Positions 22,175 to 50,013 of a DNA stretch of 64,000 nt are shown piece after piece. The notes under the pieces were generated by a model. It did no database searches. It was given only the letters and a program-made list of their open reading frames with translations, and had not been told where the DNA came from. Within the stretch, counting starts at the first letter, position 1, and each line of letters begins with the position of its first letter. The stretch spans positions 2,199,871-2,263,870 of the forward strand of contig NW_019091418.1 in NCBI RefSeq assembly GCF_001949145.1. Reading direction: 5' to 3'. A program made the position numbers and the translations under genes. This DNA comes from Acanthaster planci. Taxonomy: Eukaryota; Echinodermata; Asteroidea; Valvatida; Acanthasteridae.

Positions 22175-24658
22175 GGAGCTCGTCGAGGTATACTTTGAGG
22201 AGCTCGTCGAGGTATCGGTTTATCTCTTTGTGTCCGTAGGCCAGTGTATTAACCCTATTTTCAGCTATCCAGCGCTTGGAGTCGAAGGGGGAGAGTGACA
22301 CCTTGTTCAGATGTTGCCCATAAAGTGGTGGCGCTCTGACCGCAGGACATCCATGCCATAGCGAAAGGTTTATTTTTCAAAGAGGACCTCCTTGTACTGT
22401 TCGTGCCTGATGTGTTTCTTCATGGTGGTCTTTTTTACTTCCTTCGCCTTTCTAATGTTTCTTTCCCCCCCCCCCACCTCGAAAATACTGTACATCTTCG
22501 GGCGCAGCCCGACGTACTCAGCGATTGGGCGCCCAGCACACTGATTCTTCATTTTTCCCAGAACCTTCTTGTTCACCATGTTGTGTAGAGGATGGGCCTG
22601 GGGAAAATCTGATGTGTCGTAGAGGTCCGTATGCTGGACCATATCACTATACACATCCTCAGTCTTGATCTCAAGGAGCAGGTTGTCCGTGTCAGTATAG
22701 GAGTATAGGAGCTGGCAGTGTCCTCCATATTGAGCCTTTATCTGGTTGTAATAGAAGCTGTACATCAGGTACTTTGAAAGATCGAGGACACTCATCCCGA
22801 CATAAACAGGTCGGTTGAGAACCAGGCGACTCTTGTCCATCTTTACTGCCGCAAGGTGTTCATCAAATATGATGGCTCTGGCGAAGGCTGGCTGGGCTAT
22901 CAGGCGGTGCAGCGTGTCTTCCTCATTTTTACGCACCAGCTTGACATCAACCCGCTTGCGGAGGTTTCCCATGGTCTTTCCAAAGACTGAGTTGTTCATC
23001 AGCTTGTACAGGTCCTTTTCAAAGCCACTCGTAGCCCTCTTCCGAAGTTCAGTGTTCATCCTGATAAAGGGCTCCATCCAGGGGCTCTGCTCAAATGCCA
23101 AGGCCCGGTGAATCTTCGTAAGGCGCATGCCCAGTGACAGGTAAAGTTGCAGGTTGCGGTAGGGAAGCACATAGCGTTCCTTGCTGCGGAGGTTAGACAC
23201 CAGCTTCTCAACCTCGGTAGGCGCCACCCCAACTCCAAGAGATTGTGTTGGTACTCTGACATCCACTCTTTCTTGACCTGCATGCGCTCCGGTGCCAGCA
23301 GATATGCATTGTATGCCTCATGTAGCTACTCTGGATTTTCGAGGTCTACCTCCAGGATATAGCCCTCTGGGCTGTTGGCCGGGTGGCCAGCTATGCTTGC
23401 AGCTAGGCCCTCGCGACCATCTACCCATTGAAAACCGCTCGTGGGCAGAGACTTACTCATAGCCCAAATGTAGAGGTTATTTGCATCAAGACAGAGGATG
23501 TGACTGTTCGGCTTTTCTGGGTTATAGCACTCGACTCGTGGGTTATTGGCCTTTGCATAGCACTTTGTGACCCTGGAGATACCTCCTCGCAGGCCCGTCT
23601 CAATGAACAAGTGCGTGTCATAGTTTGCAAGCAGCTCAAGCTCAACTCCTGTTTTTGTAAGCAGGGCATCCCAAGAGAGGCTAGGGCTCGTATAGTAGTG
23701 AGCGGGGTCTAGGTCAAACTGATACAGGCAGGTCATCCAAAATGTCTCAAAGACATCTGCCAGCAGTAAGACATCAGTGCGGTTATAGAGGTCGTGATTG
23801 TCCCCAAGGGTTTCGAAGACCTTCCGGACCTTTTGCGCCTGGACACAGTGTCTCCGAAAGCACGGTATAAAAGGCCTTTTTTGGGAAGGGGGGTAGTTCG
23901 GGCTCCGCAAAGCGCTCCCAGGAGTCCATATACTCGTAGGGATAGATGCCCCTTTGCATCAAAAGCTCTCGCCGCTGTTAGTTGGGTTCATACTGGGCTG
24001 TCATCTGAAATGCATCTGGTTGGCTAGCCCTCACCAGCTTATCGAGTGATGCCAAAAGGAACTGAGCACTTTCGATAAAGCGGAGCTGCCCCAGAGAGAA
24101 GGTGGTGTACTTCTCTGTGTTGTTAGGGATACAGGATATGCTGCCCCTTACCTTTGAGATTGCCTGCATCAGCAGGTGGTAATCATAGGCCCGTAGATTG
24201 TGAAAGACTACTGGAATGGCTGTGGTTTGGGGTCTTTGCCGCAGTTTCAGGTTACACGCGTTGTGTGCAGTACCCCTTTTTTCCGTTGATGTGGCAGTGG
24301 TCACAGACAGAGTTACCCTCAAGTGACTTTTAACATACGTGGCTGATTGAAGCACTGTTGTCTGCCTGCAGGTCCTCCAGGGTCATTAAAATGGCTTTCG
24401 GGTAGCTAGCACCGTCTTAATCTTCCGCTCCTCTTCTTGGAGAGCTCTTGAGAAGTGCTCTGCAGCATTTAGCCCGCTGTACTCCACAGGAGGCTCGGTT
24501 TGCGCTTCGCACCTCACCACGATATAGCAGTAGCTGCATGCTTCGTGGTGCTTTGGGTGTTGCTTTTTGTAGGGCGATGCCAGCAAGTATTGGTCCTTTA
24601 GGCTGTTTGGCAATTTTCTTTGGAAAAACTGGAGAAATACTTCAAACAGGACTTTCAA
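22164..24658 (-). pseudogene. Protein-primed family B DNA polymerase (Maverick/Polinton-type), copy 2, broken
   Basis: On the minus strand the pieces are: a post-exo I block with YSGLNAAEHFSRALQEEERK (about 24450), RGTAHNACNLKLR and VFHNLRAYDYHLLM (exonuclease II type, about 24190-24270), motif A in LDANNLYIWAMS (about 23470), motif B in KLMNNSVFGKTM (about 22990) and motif C in YTDTDNL (about 22690). A further frame ends with SPFDSKRWIAENRVNTLAYG (about 22250) and a stop at 22164-22166. Breaks lie near 24375, 23960, 23300 and 22340. The exonuclease I DxE motif is missing because coding similarity ends at about 24658. It is better preserved than copy 1 and is paired with the integrase in convergent orientation. 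Confidence 0.88.
22171..22218. repeat. 24-bp tandem duplication at the polymerase C-terminus
   Basis: TTGAGGAGCTCGTCGAGGTA occurs twice with a 24-bp period. On the minus strand it duplicates the peptide YLDELLKV/YLDELLNV at the very end of polymerase copy 2, in frame. Confidence 0.85.
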
Positions 24659-27600
24659 ATGTGATTTCTATTAGTTTTCTTTTGAGAAAATTCGTTTTTC
24701 TTTTATTTCGCTCATTTCAAATATTTTCTTTTCAGACAGAAGAGGTCTGTCATGATTGTTTCACACGCTACCCAAATTGTACCCTTTTCGGTGGTTTTGT
24801 TATTAAGTGGCAAACAATTTATTAAATGATGTCAGACACAAGAAAATATCACTTTCGTCGTCTGCTAGTATAATTTGCGAGCTGCCGGCACACTGAAGGC
24901 TGCTGTGCATGCGCGACTGCAAAACGAACTGTCCACACGGCCTGTGGCAGTGAAACACACTTGTGTTGCACTCTCAATGCCACGCAAAGTTACGTTCCTC
25001 TCCACCTTCAACATATCAAACTCTATTTCAGAACAAATCTCACAATTATTTTGACCAGCTAAAAATACAATTTTAAGTTTAAGCATTTTGTAAGATATAA
25101 ATGTGCAATATTGTGCATTTTCTGCACGTCCTCAAAACTGCGCCACAACGATGCCAGTTACACGTACCTTCATCATGCTACATGCGTGCCAATTGCACCT
25201 TTCTCCCATGTATCTACCAAACATAAACACAAAATTTGACCTCGCGTGTTTCCGAAATCAGCCCAGTTGAAAAGAAATTATGCCTAGGCCCCCTACCTCT
25301 TATTTCTGTCGTGCTGATTTTCGTCAGATAAATTCAGGGTATGTTGATTTTGGGGTGGCCAATCCACCTACAATCTGATGTAGAAAAAGTTCAAGCCCTT
25401 TCCCTTAAAATTTGATATGCTATTGTTATATGTTACATGCCGAAAAATGCAAATATATTACTTTGCTTCATCTACAAGGAAAGAAACAGACATTTTCGTC
25501 CTCGTTGAGGTTAGGTGAGTATAAATCAGAAATAGACCTTTAGTAAGAGACTGTACGGGGAATACATATGCCACTTACAGACGTTTAATGCAGACTGCTA
25601 TAGTTGCCAATTTTAGAAACGTTTGACACTCGGAACTATCAGAATTGACTACATCTGGTTCTTTTAAATGTAAACCAGCGATCAACAAATTGTGTGTTTG
25701 ACGGTGTAGTTTCGTTGTTTCCTCCAACAATGGAGGAAGGAAAGCAGTGTTTCCACATTTTTGCACGATCCAACCAAGCTCTCCTTTGCTGAATGACTGT
25801 GTTTTGGGGCCACTTTTTCTGCTCCTTCTTGTTAAAACACCCGGGTCTTTTGACGACTTTACTGTCTGCAGCACTCGTCGGCATTAATCTGATGGAGACC
25901 GGATCCCCGCGATACAACGTCACGGATGTTTCCATAACAAAGTCAACTTAAACTCATTATGAGTGTGACTCTACTGTAATGCAAGGAAGACTACAAGGCG
26001 TAGATTGAACCTCCACCGTGACCAAAGAGATTTTTTGCCAATTCTGTTTGGCAACAGAAATACGTAATTAGCGTGATCATTGGCATGAAGAATGTTTGAC
26101 ATCTTTTTGAGGAACGTGCACTGAACGGTGCACTTTTTCAAATTGTTGAAAATTGACCAAACATTTCTGGACAAGTGAGGGCGCTTTTGCTTTGACGTAA
26201 ATCCAGGAAGACGTGGTTCAGGTCGCCTGTTTTCGTGTTCAAATTGTGAATCCCAAATTTGCTATCTGGGAACATTTCTGTAAAAAGGACTTTTGCTGGT
26301 TTATTTGTGAGTACTTATAAAGCAATAAATTGCCAAAGAAAATAAAATCTCCCATAGCAGTGCTTTAAAAAAATGTAGAAATTTCCTCCGCACAAATGGG
26401 TGCAACATTGAGATTCAGTGCCTTGGCTTTAGTTCTGCTCATGAATATGCAATTATTATTAGCTTAAAAACCGAAGAAATCAAAATATGGGTTAAAATTG
26501 CACAACAAAAATTTTAAATAAGGTTAATTGAAACCCAAAGATGCGATTTCAATGGATTAAGTAAAATTTATAAAAAAAATTCCATTTCCTGTTTCCTTTA
26601 AACATTCAATCCACGTGCTGCCGGCCGGGTACATTTCAAAATGCAGTGCACACCTACGGGCGGTTTTCAAGAATTTCAGTTTTCAAAAGTCTTCAAAAGT
26701 TCATCATTTCATTTAATGGACGTTTTCATCCACACGAATGACTCTTTGGTGTCTACTCTAAGATGACAGGTAACTTTGATTGACTCCTGAATATTCAGCC
26801 AGGACAGCGGCCCTGTAAAGAGAGCCCAGAATTGTGAGGTGTTGCGTTATTTCCTTTGTAATTGTAATTTCCTTTGTAATTGGTGGCGTCTTATCAAACG
26901 CAGCTGGATTAGCATGCCGCGGTGCTTTGTCGCTCATCAATAGGGCCCTGGAGCACTTTTGTCCGCAGTGCTAATCCGCGGGCGCGCTAAGCCCTACTGT
27001 TTAAAAACAGTGACGGATTACCTTCAACAACTGCAAGCCGAAAAATGAAGGCAATTCCCAGCAGCAGGTCTTTATTTCCGAGACGGTCTTTCGTTACCCG
27101 GACCAGCTCTTTTGTCTCATTTCCGGCAACCCAGTTTTGATCCAGTTCCCGGCAAGTGGTTTTGATGAAAATGTAGTTCAAAAAGTATTACCAAAATTTC
27201 AACAATTTTTTACAAATTCAAATGAACATACGTGTATTTCTATGAAGTTCGATCAAATTTGTCAGTTACCTAAATCAAGGTAAATTTGTGCGAAAGATAT
27301 TACAAAAACCACGATTGACTGTTTTTTAATCTCCTGGCAAGTAAAACTCAGGTCACTTGATGATCCATGGAGCACTCCATTTTCCCTTGGCTTCGCTTCC
27401 GGAATCACAGAGCAGAGCAAGACAATATCTATTTTGCCCCCCCCCCAAAAAAAAACCCGGCTAACGCCACCGATGAAGACAAGTACCACAAACTACATGT
27501 ATGTTGTTTCAGAGTTGGTTCGTTTAGTAGCAACCAATTGAGAAACTGACACACTATGCAAACTGATGTCCAGGGTACAGACTTTATTAATCACAGCAAA

Positions 27601-28895
27601 GTGTAAATCTATTGAAAGAGCGTTGTTTCTGGAATTCACGGAGGTGACGACTGTGTAAATGAAGGTAAGCTCGAGGTACCTGTAGCACCCTTCCAATTTT
27701 TTCTCACCTGTTGGTGAGGTTGTTTCAACAATTTAGTCTTCCTAAAGACAAGCAACCTATTGTCCTTCAATGATGTCATTCCTCCAGAATGCACCCTTTT
27801 GGCTTATAGCAATAACATGAATTGACGAATTACAATGAAACAATTCCTATGAGTAGAGTTAAGAAAAGGTACTTATTCAATTATCGAAGTACAAGTTATC
27901 CCAACATTTTGTATTAAGGTGCAAGCATTACCATTAATTGGGTTACATAATAAAGAGCAGCAGGCAGAGAGATGAAGTCGGTCCAGTTATTTTCATTTTA
28001 TAAGTGACTGCGAACTGTTGCTTACGATCCCATAACTTCACATTAACCACCAGCTTAAGACCAAACAACTGTTATGACCAAATAATGGAACAAACAAAAA
28101 ATACTGAACGGTGGCGAAATCACCTGCAAAATTTTTCTGGAACAGTATTTTGAATCGCCAGAGACTTTCAAGATCTTTGCACACGGCACATGATTTATAA
28201 ATGCATGTGCATGTATACTTCAAATTGCCGCTGGCATATCCGAACTGTTTCAATGCAATGTTGCAGCTATAAAACTCATCCCCTTAATTACATGTAGCTA
28301 AAGAGGAGAATGCTGCATCTTTTGTGTGTGACATTGTCAGAACTTACCTTTATACCGTGTCGAATCTTCCAGAGGTTTTTAAAAATGTTTTGTGGTTGAC
28401 AATATTTTCATGAAATGCATTTCTCAAAAAAGTTATTTTTTCAAAGACAGGTGGGCCAGAAGTATTTCTTTTCCCTACTGCCTCCCTCAATGCGGTCAAC
28501 ATGAGAGAGTAAAAACCCAAATACCTAAACAAAAATCCTTTGTCGGAATGAAACAGAACTTTAATTAGCAGATGAACTCAAAATGAATGTCTCTTTATGC
28601 TTACCATAGAACGGCAAAGATCTTGAGGAACACCCCACTCTACCAACCAAGAAGAGGTTTTACAAACTTGGCTCTTCAAGGAGTTAGCCGCATCAAAAAT
28701 ATTAGACTTTTCAACAAATCTCTTAGTTTTTTGTGCTGAAAATACTGACACCGACAAGAGCATGACCCAAGTACTAACTCTTAAAGCTATACATGCAGTT
28801 AAAGAAAATATGCTTTTAAACTAAACCATCACCTAGTAACCAGCAGATTAGATTATTAACGCTGATTACTTGTGGAGACTGCAGCAAACTCAGGT
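24659..28895. other. Intergenic, no gene recognised
   Basis: This is AT-rich DNA between the polymerase relic and the 3' end of the SLC3 gene. Scattered open frames of up to about 100 codons resemble no family and lack splice-consistent continuation. The 3' UTR of the SLC3 gene would occupy the right end. Confidence 0.45.
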
Positions 28896-44254
<15,359 letters not shown>

Positions 44255-45430
44255 ATTCAAAGTCAACGCAATGAGAGAAACTTTATCTACATAAAAAATT
44301 ATTCATTCTCAGGTAAAACTCAGCTTTTAATCAGATCAATGAGTGTCCCTGGAAAAAAACGGCAGTAGCTTAGTTTGGCTGCTTAGTTTCTAGCTCCGCT
44401 CACTTTGTGCTCATTCTCACACCTCCATGTGCCACATGTCGGTTTTCAATTTTATTCTATATATGAATGAATTTTAGTACAACATTGCCCACGAGTGTGC
44501 GAAATTAAAATTAATGCTTCATTTTATTTGGGAAATTTTTCAGTGTTGGCTCATCAAAACAAGACAGAAAAACACGTGGACAGTTTGGACAACATAATTT
44601 AATGAAAAAAACAATTGTGTGTCTTGGTGGAATTCTCACTCTGAACAAATCACGATTGAACCGACCCAAAGTGAAAATATTGCCAAAGCAAGACTGCAAA
44701 CAACAGGTGTGAAAAATGAATTAAAACAAAACAAAAAATACACAAAGACAGAATAAAATGATAGATTTCTAGTGGGTTATATAAACTTTACTCAACAGAA
44801 ATGTCAGCTCTCTGCTTCTCGCTTTGGTTACATCTCTGCCCCGAGGAAGAATTCTCTCACTCATTTCACATCGTCAGTCAACCGTTTTGGGTTCAGTGCG
44901 TCTACAAAAATCATTGCATTCTTGAAGATTTTTTGGTGCACTATTGAAATCTGGGGGAAATAACAGAAACATTTATCGTTCAATTTTTGAAGCCACTTTC
45001 GCCAGTACGTACTGGGGAGTAATATTTCAGACCAAACATTTTAAAGCATTATAAAGTGCAAGGAGCTTTCTGAAACTAAGTGCGACTCACATTTCACAAG
45101 CTGTTCCTTTTTCCAAACTGGACGTCAATCTGCGGTAACTCGCTGCTGTGCGCACACCTTAACCATTATTCTTTCCAAATTTGTCGATTCCCGGTGTAAA
45201 ATTAGGTTTTCCTTCGAAATCGGACGATTGAAGCGCAATAACCTCAACCAGCAGTTTTGAAATCTCTGTTTGAAAGTGCATAAACCAAAATTCACAATGG
45301 TCGTTATTTACCCTCCTGAAAAATGCACATACTCGGGATCACGATGTCCTATCCAGTCTTTATAATGCAGATTAATCAGATCAACGAATCACCAGTTTGC
45401 GTGCACGTGGCGCGTTGCGCGCACGCAGGC
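44255..45430 (+). repeat. Dispersed two-module repeat, copy 1 (modules A then B)
   Basis: Module A (44255-44790) matches 63230-63850 in the same orientation, for example around CGTGGACAGTTTGGAC and CACGATTGAACC. Module B (about 44795-45430) matches 62595-63220 in the opposite orientation, for example around ACCATTATTCTTTCCAAATT and AATAACCTCAACCAGC. I recognise no coding capacity. It is probably a decayed transposon family. Confidence 0.75.
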
Positions 45431-45888
45431 TCCTAACTATAAACTTCTCTTATCTACTGATATCCGTTCTTTATACTTACGTGGCAGCGCGACACTTATT
45501 ACACAGCTGCGGGCATTATCACTTCTCTGCGGTTGATATCACGGTCACGTGACGCATTTCGACCAATAGGAATAAATCACGCGCTGGCACATTGATACGA
45601 GATAGTTTAATGGAGTCTGATTGGCCAGTTGTAAACTGAAGTTTAAGACCTTTCTGTGGCTCGGGCATTCAAGTTAGTCGTGTCCATTCTCCCAAGCCGG
45701 TCTTAAGACTGGCCAAGCACATTAATTCATTCCCTTAATAAAACCTACCCGGCTACTTTTGCATTTTTTAATATTAGCTACTGTTTTATTCTGCCCAAAG
45801 CAGTAGATCTTTGTGTATCTGTGACATCTATACATTTTAACGATATTATTTTTGGAATATAGGCCTATAGAAGTTCAAACGTTTATGG

Positions 45889-46185
45889 AGCACCAAAGAA
45901 GCTACGGTTTGAGACTAAGTGGCTTTGTATAGTCCAAAGTAACAAAAAATCGTTAATTATTCCTTTGCTGTCTTAGAAATCACAGTATAAATGAAGATTC
46001 AGTTGTTTCCAAATTTGTAGGCCTATACAGTGCATTGTCTTTGGCAAATACGAAATTTCCAACTTTTATTTATAATATTGAATGAAACATCAAACAAGCT
46101 GTGGTTTGAGACTAAGTGTCTATATACTTGTAGTATGTAAAACAACTGTGAAATAACACTAACGCTTTAGAAATCACTGTGGGTT
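45889..46185. repeat. Degenerate ~200-bp tandem duplication
   Basis: AAGCTACGGTTTGAGACTAAGTGGCT (45889) recurs as AAGCTGTGGTTTGAGACTAAGTGTCT (about 46096). TTAGAAATCACAGT (45975) recurs as TTAGAAATCACTGT (about 46167). The sequence between is diverged. Confidence 0.6.
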
Positions 46186-47198
46186 CTGTTTTCTGAACGC
46201 TTTGTTAATGCGCAAAATTATTATTCACGTTTACTTCACATCTTCAATTTGTTAATGAAAGTGTTTGGGTGTTTATTTCAACTTTTGTAAGCGAGTCAGT
46301 CACATAATGGGTATACTGTTTTCTATAGAGTGCTGATTTTATCAAACAACTGGGACAGAAAAGAATACCGTAAATGAGGACCACAAAGTTTTGTTTGAAT
46401 GAACAAAATAACAATTCATTATATAATAAAAAATGTTAAATGTGCAATACTGTACTGTACTTTACAACAGTTATCCCCAGTAAACGAACCATACGAGCAG
46501 TATTGTACTGTATTTTTGCAACATTAACTGCTGTAAACTAATTTGTTTGTTACACGTATTTACTATGCTTTTGTGAATGCGGTAAAATGCCGTATATTTA
46601 ACAGTAATGTTTTATGGTATAAATTTTGACCTCAATCAGAATATTGACACAAATGAGGCGTGGATACATTTGCCAAATAGGTTTGTGGTTTTCCATTCTT
46701 TACGCAAGTATTTGAAATTAGTCTGAAAAAATGTTTGTGCTTTTTGGAGGTAGTAAATGCGAACTATTGCATAAAAAAATAAATCGAAAGCGAAAACTGA
46801 CAAATCTTACTTTTTTGTGTTCCAAACATGATTCCATTTAGGAGACAAACAATGCACATATATACCATTATCAGTGCACATTAAGAGTGTAAATAAAGTT
46901 CTGCCGCGATCAAGGCTTCTGAGTACGAGGTAAGTGTATCTTATACATAAGTATATTTGAACTGTTAAAATTAACGTGAAATTTGACAATCCTCTTTCAA
47001 CAGAACTTATACCTAAATGCACATGTAGAATGAGCCAGTAATCAACGAAATAGTAACATGCTGTGTCTAATGTCTATATCAAATACTGGCGCCTGTGCTA
47101 CCGCTAAAGTAATGTGAAACGTAATAGGAAAAAATTTACAGTGTACTTTTTATACGCAAACTTTCATCACACCAGAGAGGCCAACCAATGCATGCGAT

Positions 47199-47534
47199 AA
47201 TACCTCATCCACAGATTCTGTATCTTGATTCGCCGAAGTGTGCCACTTGCTAGTTTTACTATATATTTGTACCACAACTCCAAAAAGACCATACACATGC
47301 AGCCTCACTCTGAAAAGAACTATTTCCATGGCAACGAAACTAGGAACAGTACCCAGGCGTGTATTTCGCCGTTATCTGTCACGCTCGAACCCGTTGAACC
47401 AGGCTACATAACTGAACAAGTTACAGATACACACATTCTAAAGTCACACGCGATTTGCAGAGTGGAACACCAACACTTTGCTTTTTATTTTTTGATTTTA
47501 GCTTAAATTATACATAATCTGTGGATGAGGTATT
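47199..47534. mobile_element. 336-bp element with perfect 19-bp terminal inverted repeats enclosing an ORF
   Basis: AATACCTCATCCACAGATT (47199-47217) is repeated exactly in inverse at 47516-47534. Between the arms is one open frame (47225-47506, plus strand, 93 codons) that fills almost the whole interior. Its product resembles no family I know. The structure suggests a MITE or other inverted-repeat transposon derivative. No clear target-site duplication is visible. Confidence 0.7.
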
Positions 47535-48029
47535 TTTTATAAAACAAATATTGATTGCTTTATTTTTTTCCAATCAAGGCAGTCAATATTTGTATAATGT
47601 AATTTACATATTAAGAAGGAAAATTAAGTACAGCTGTAATAAAAAATTCTAGATACAAGGAAAGGGACTTGTGCCTTTATATGTAATAATTATTGAACAA
47701 TAGTGTTGAATGAATCTAAAAAAATTGCTTCATCACTTGGTCACAGACCCCTAAAAATCATGTCCGTAATAGATGAAAATGGTTATTTACTGCATGAGCT
47801 GTCTACACTACATGAATGGAATTACTGTTACTTTTATAGTTGATTACTTTCCAATAAATGCCAGCGATCAACCATTAGAAAATTACTGAATTTCATTTAA
47901 AGTATATTTCTGGCACCTGCTCTGCTCGTAAAGTACTGTAAAAGAAATTTGGTGCATAATCTAATTTAGACAAGTGTTTAAATAGTATTAAATTTTACGA
48001 AAAAATACTTAACGCCATTATATTTGTCC

Positions 48030-49455
48030 CTACAAGACGCGTCGCGTCTTGCGTCGCGTCGTCATCCGTCGCGTCCTGCAGCAGTCTTATATTACGTCCT
48101 CTCCTTGTTGCCTTTGTTCTGCCTAAACGTAGCTCCTTCTGTCGCCCATCACGCCGCACCGATGTGGGTCGCGTCATGCGTCGCGTATTACTTCGCCTGA
48201 AGCAGATCTGATGACCGTGGGCGTCGCCATTTGAAAAACAAAAGCAGTGCTTCGTGTGCCAGATCATTTCAAGGCATATGACAGGCGCTCTGGTATAGGT
48301 TGTACCCATGGACGTGTATAAAAAAAAACCTGGACTTGCAACGCTTTTGTATGAAGAAGAAGCCAACCAGCGGCCATTTTACCGAGGGAATACAAATGCG
48401 CAGGTTAGCTCGCTTCTGTCGACGCCAGGGGGAACAAAGGCGGGCATTGCCAGGAAAGCTTTGTGTTGGGCTCGGTAAAATGGCCGCGAGTGGATTCAAT
48501 GATCTCTATAAGCTGATTAAGGGCATTGCGAGTCCAGATTTTATTATACACATCCGTGGTTGTACCATTCAAAAGTGGTTCCCCGTCAACTGGCGTGACA
48601 AGCGAACGAGGAACAGGTGAAATTAACTTTGAATAATATTAACATGCATGTCACTGTACTATGCTCCACACACGAGCTGTGGGTGTACATGTACTTTACA
48701 CTAGTAAAGTGCGCGCGCAACTTATTACTAAGTATACCACAATAACATGAATTATGCATCTCGGCACCTGTCGGGTGCCCTGACTTCCGGCGAACGAAGC
48801 ACTATCTTCGTTTATCAAACTGGCGCCACAATTTATGGATTTACAAATAATTATTAGAAAGATCAGAATTAGAGCAGGAAAAGCTAAAACATTGTTACGG
48901 CTGACATTAATGCTATTTATTTCCTGGCGACAATGCTGATAGTTGGTCGCAACGCTCTTTCTGATTACATTTTACCTAACAAAAAAAAAAACAACCCAAA
49001 AACTTTTCAGCTGCAACTCATACAGAATCACGGCCTCCAACGTAGAGTATATACCCTGCAAGCACGGGGGCGGAAATGAAACAACAAAAAACAAAACCAA
49101 AAAAACAGTAAAAGCGCCCTCTATAAACGCCATGAAGGTAACGGCGACAGCACACGGCGCGTCGCCTTGTGAGTCGTGTCGTGCGTCACATCGTGCTTCA
49201 GGCAACGTAATACAGGACACAACACACGACACAACATACGACGCGACACACGACGGAGCGACGCAACGGGCAACGGAAGGAGCGACGTTTAGGCAGAAAA
49301 ATTGCAATAAAGAAAGGACGTAAGACAGCATGACGCGACGGGCAACGGCACGACGGGAGGCGTTGTGTGTGTACAAACGCGTATGTGGCAAGAAGGCGAA
49401 GGTGCGACGCGACGGCATGACGAAAGGGAGACGTCGTGTAGTTGCGTCGCCCTGG
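48030..49455. mobile_element. Foldback-type element with GTCGCGTC-rich inverted arms
   Basis: The left arm (about 48030-48235) and right arm (about 49140-49455) are inverted copies. The block with TTCTGCCTAAACGTAGCTCC (about 48118) matches in inverse at about 49283-49300, and TATTACTTCGCCTGAAGCAG (about 48187) matches in inverse at about 49197-49213. Both arms are made of GTCGCGTCxTGC-like units. About 0.9 kb lies between them. The arrangement recalls foldback elements. Related repeats occur at 61890-62520. Confidence 0.7.
48371..48486. repeat. Perfect 16-bp inverted repeat inside the foldback core
   Basis: CGGCCATTTTACCGAG (48371-48386) and its exact complement CTCGGTAAAATGGCCG (48471-48486) are separated by 84 bp. 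The inner arm overlaps an ATGGCCGCG context that opens a short frame (48479-48618, MAASGFNDLYKLIKG...), which may be chance. Confidence 0.7.
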
Positions 49456-50013
49456 AAAAGGCTAGAGAGAGGCGGAAATGTGTGTCATAAATAGTACGAC
49501 ATAAATTATATTCTGTCGGTGAAATTGATTTGTACAAAATGACGGCATTACATTACAATTACAACTGCATTATGAACGGTATAAATGTTGCCAAGACTTT
49601 CCAGCTCACATGCACTTTGGCAAATGCAACGTACCCCTAACTTGCTAAATGCGGCCTGTATAACAAGGAAGTGTCTGAGTAAGGGGTGAATGTCGAAGAA
49701 CGTTCATTGGTACCAATTCCCCCAAAACACAAAGATCTGTTAAATTACAACGAGGAACGGATAACTTAGAACAACAGGAGGAAAGTCTTGTGTTCTGGTG
49801 GCCATGGATAACATTGAAACAAACTTGATCTTAACATTCAACTCATACATTATCCACTCAACATGATACAGCGGTAAGATACAGTCAAAAGATTTTTAAC
49901 AATTCTCTTTACACGAAGACATAAAGTCGATAAAAAGCAAAAAAGCGAGACAAACACAGCACATGTCTTTTTAAGTACAGTGTCTAAGGTATTTTGAAAT
50001 TGATGTATTAATG

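Noticed and set aside
22164-24658. Treating the polymerase relic as a functional gene
   Set aside because: Four or more frame breaks and the missing exonuclease I motif make it a pseudogene.
48479-48618. Possible first exon (MAASGFNDLYKLIKG..., donor AACAG|GTGAAA)
   Set aside because: It lies in the foldback core, overlaps an inverted-repeat arm, and has no downstream coding exon before the convergent sialyltransferase gene.
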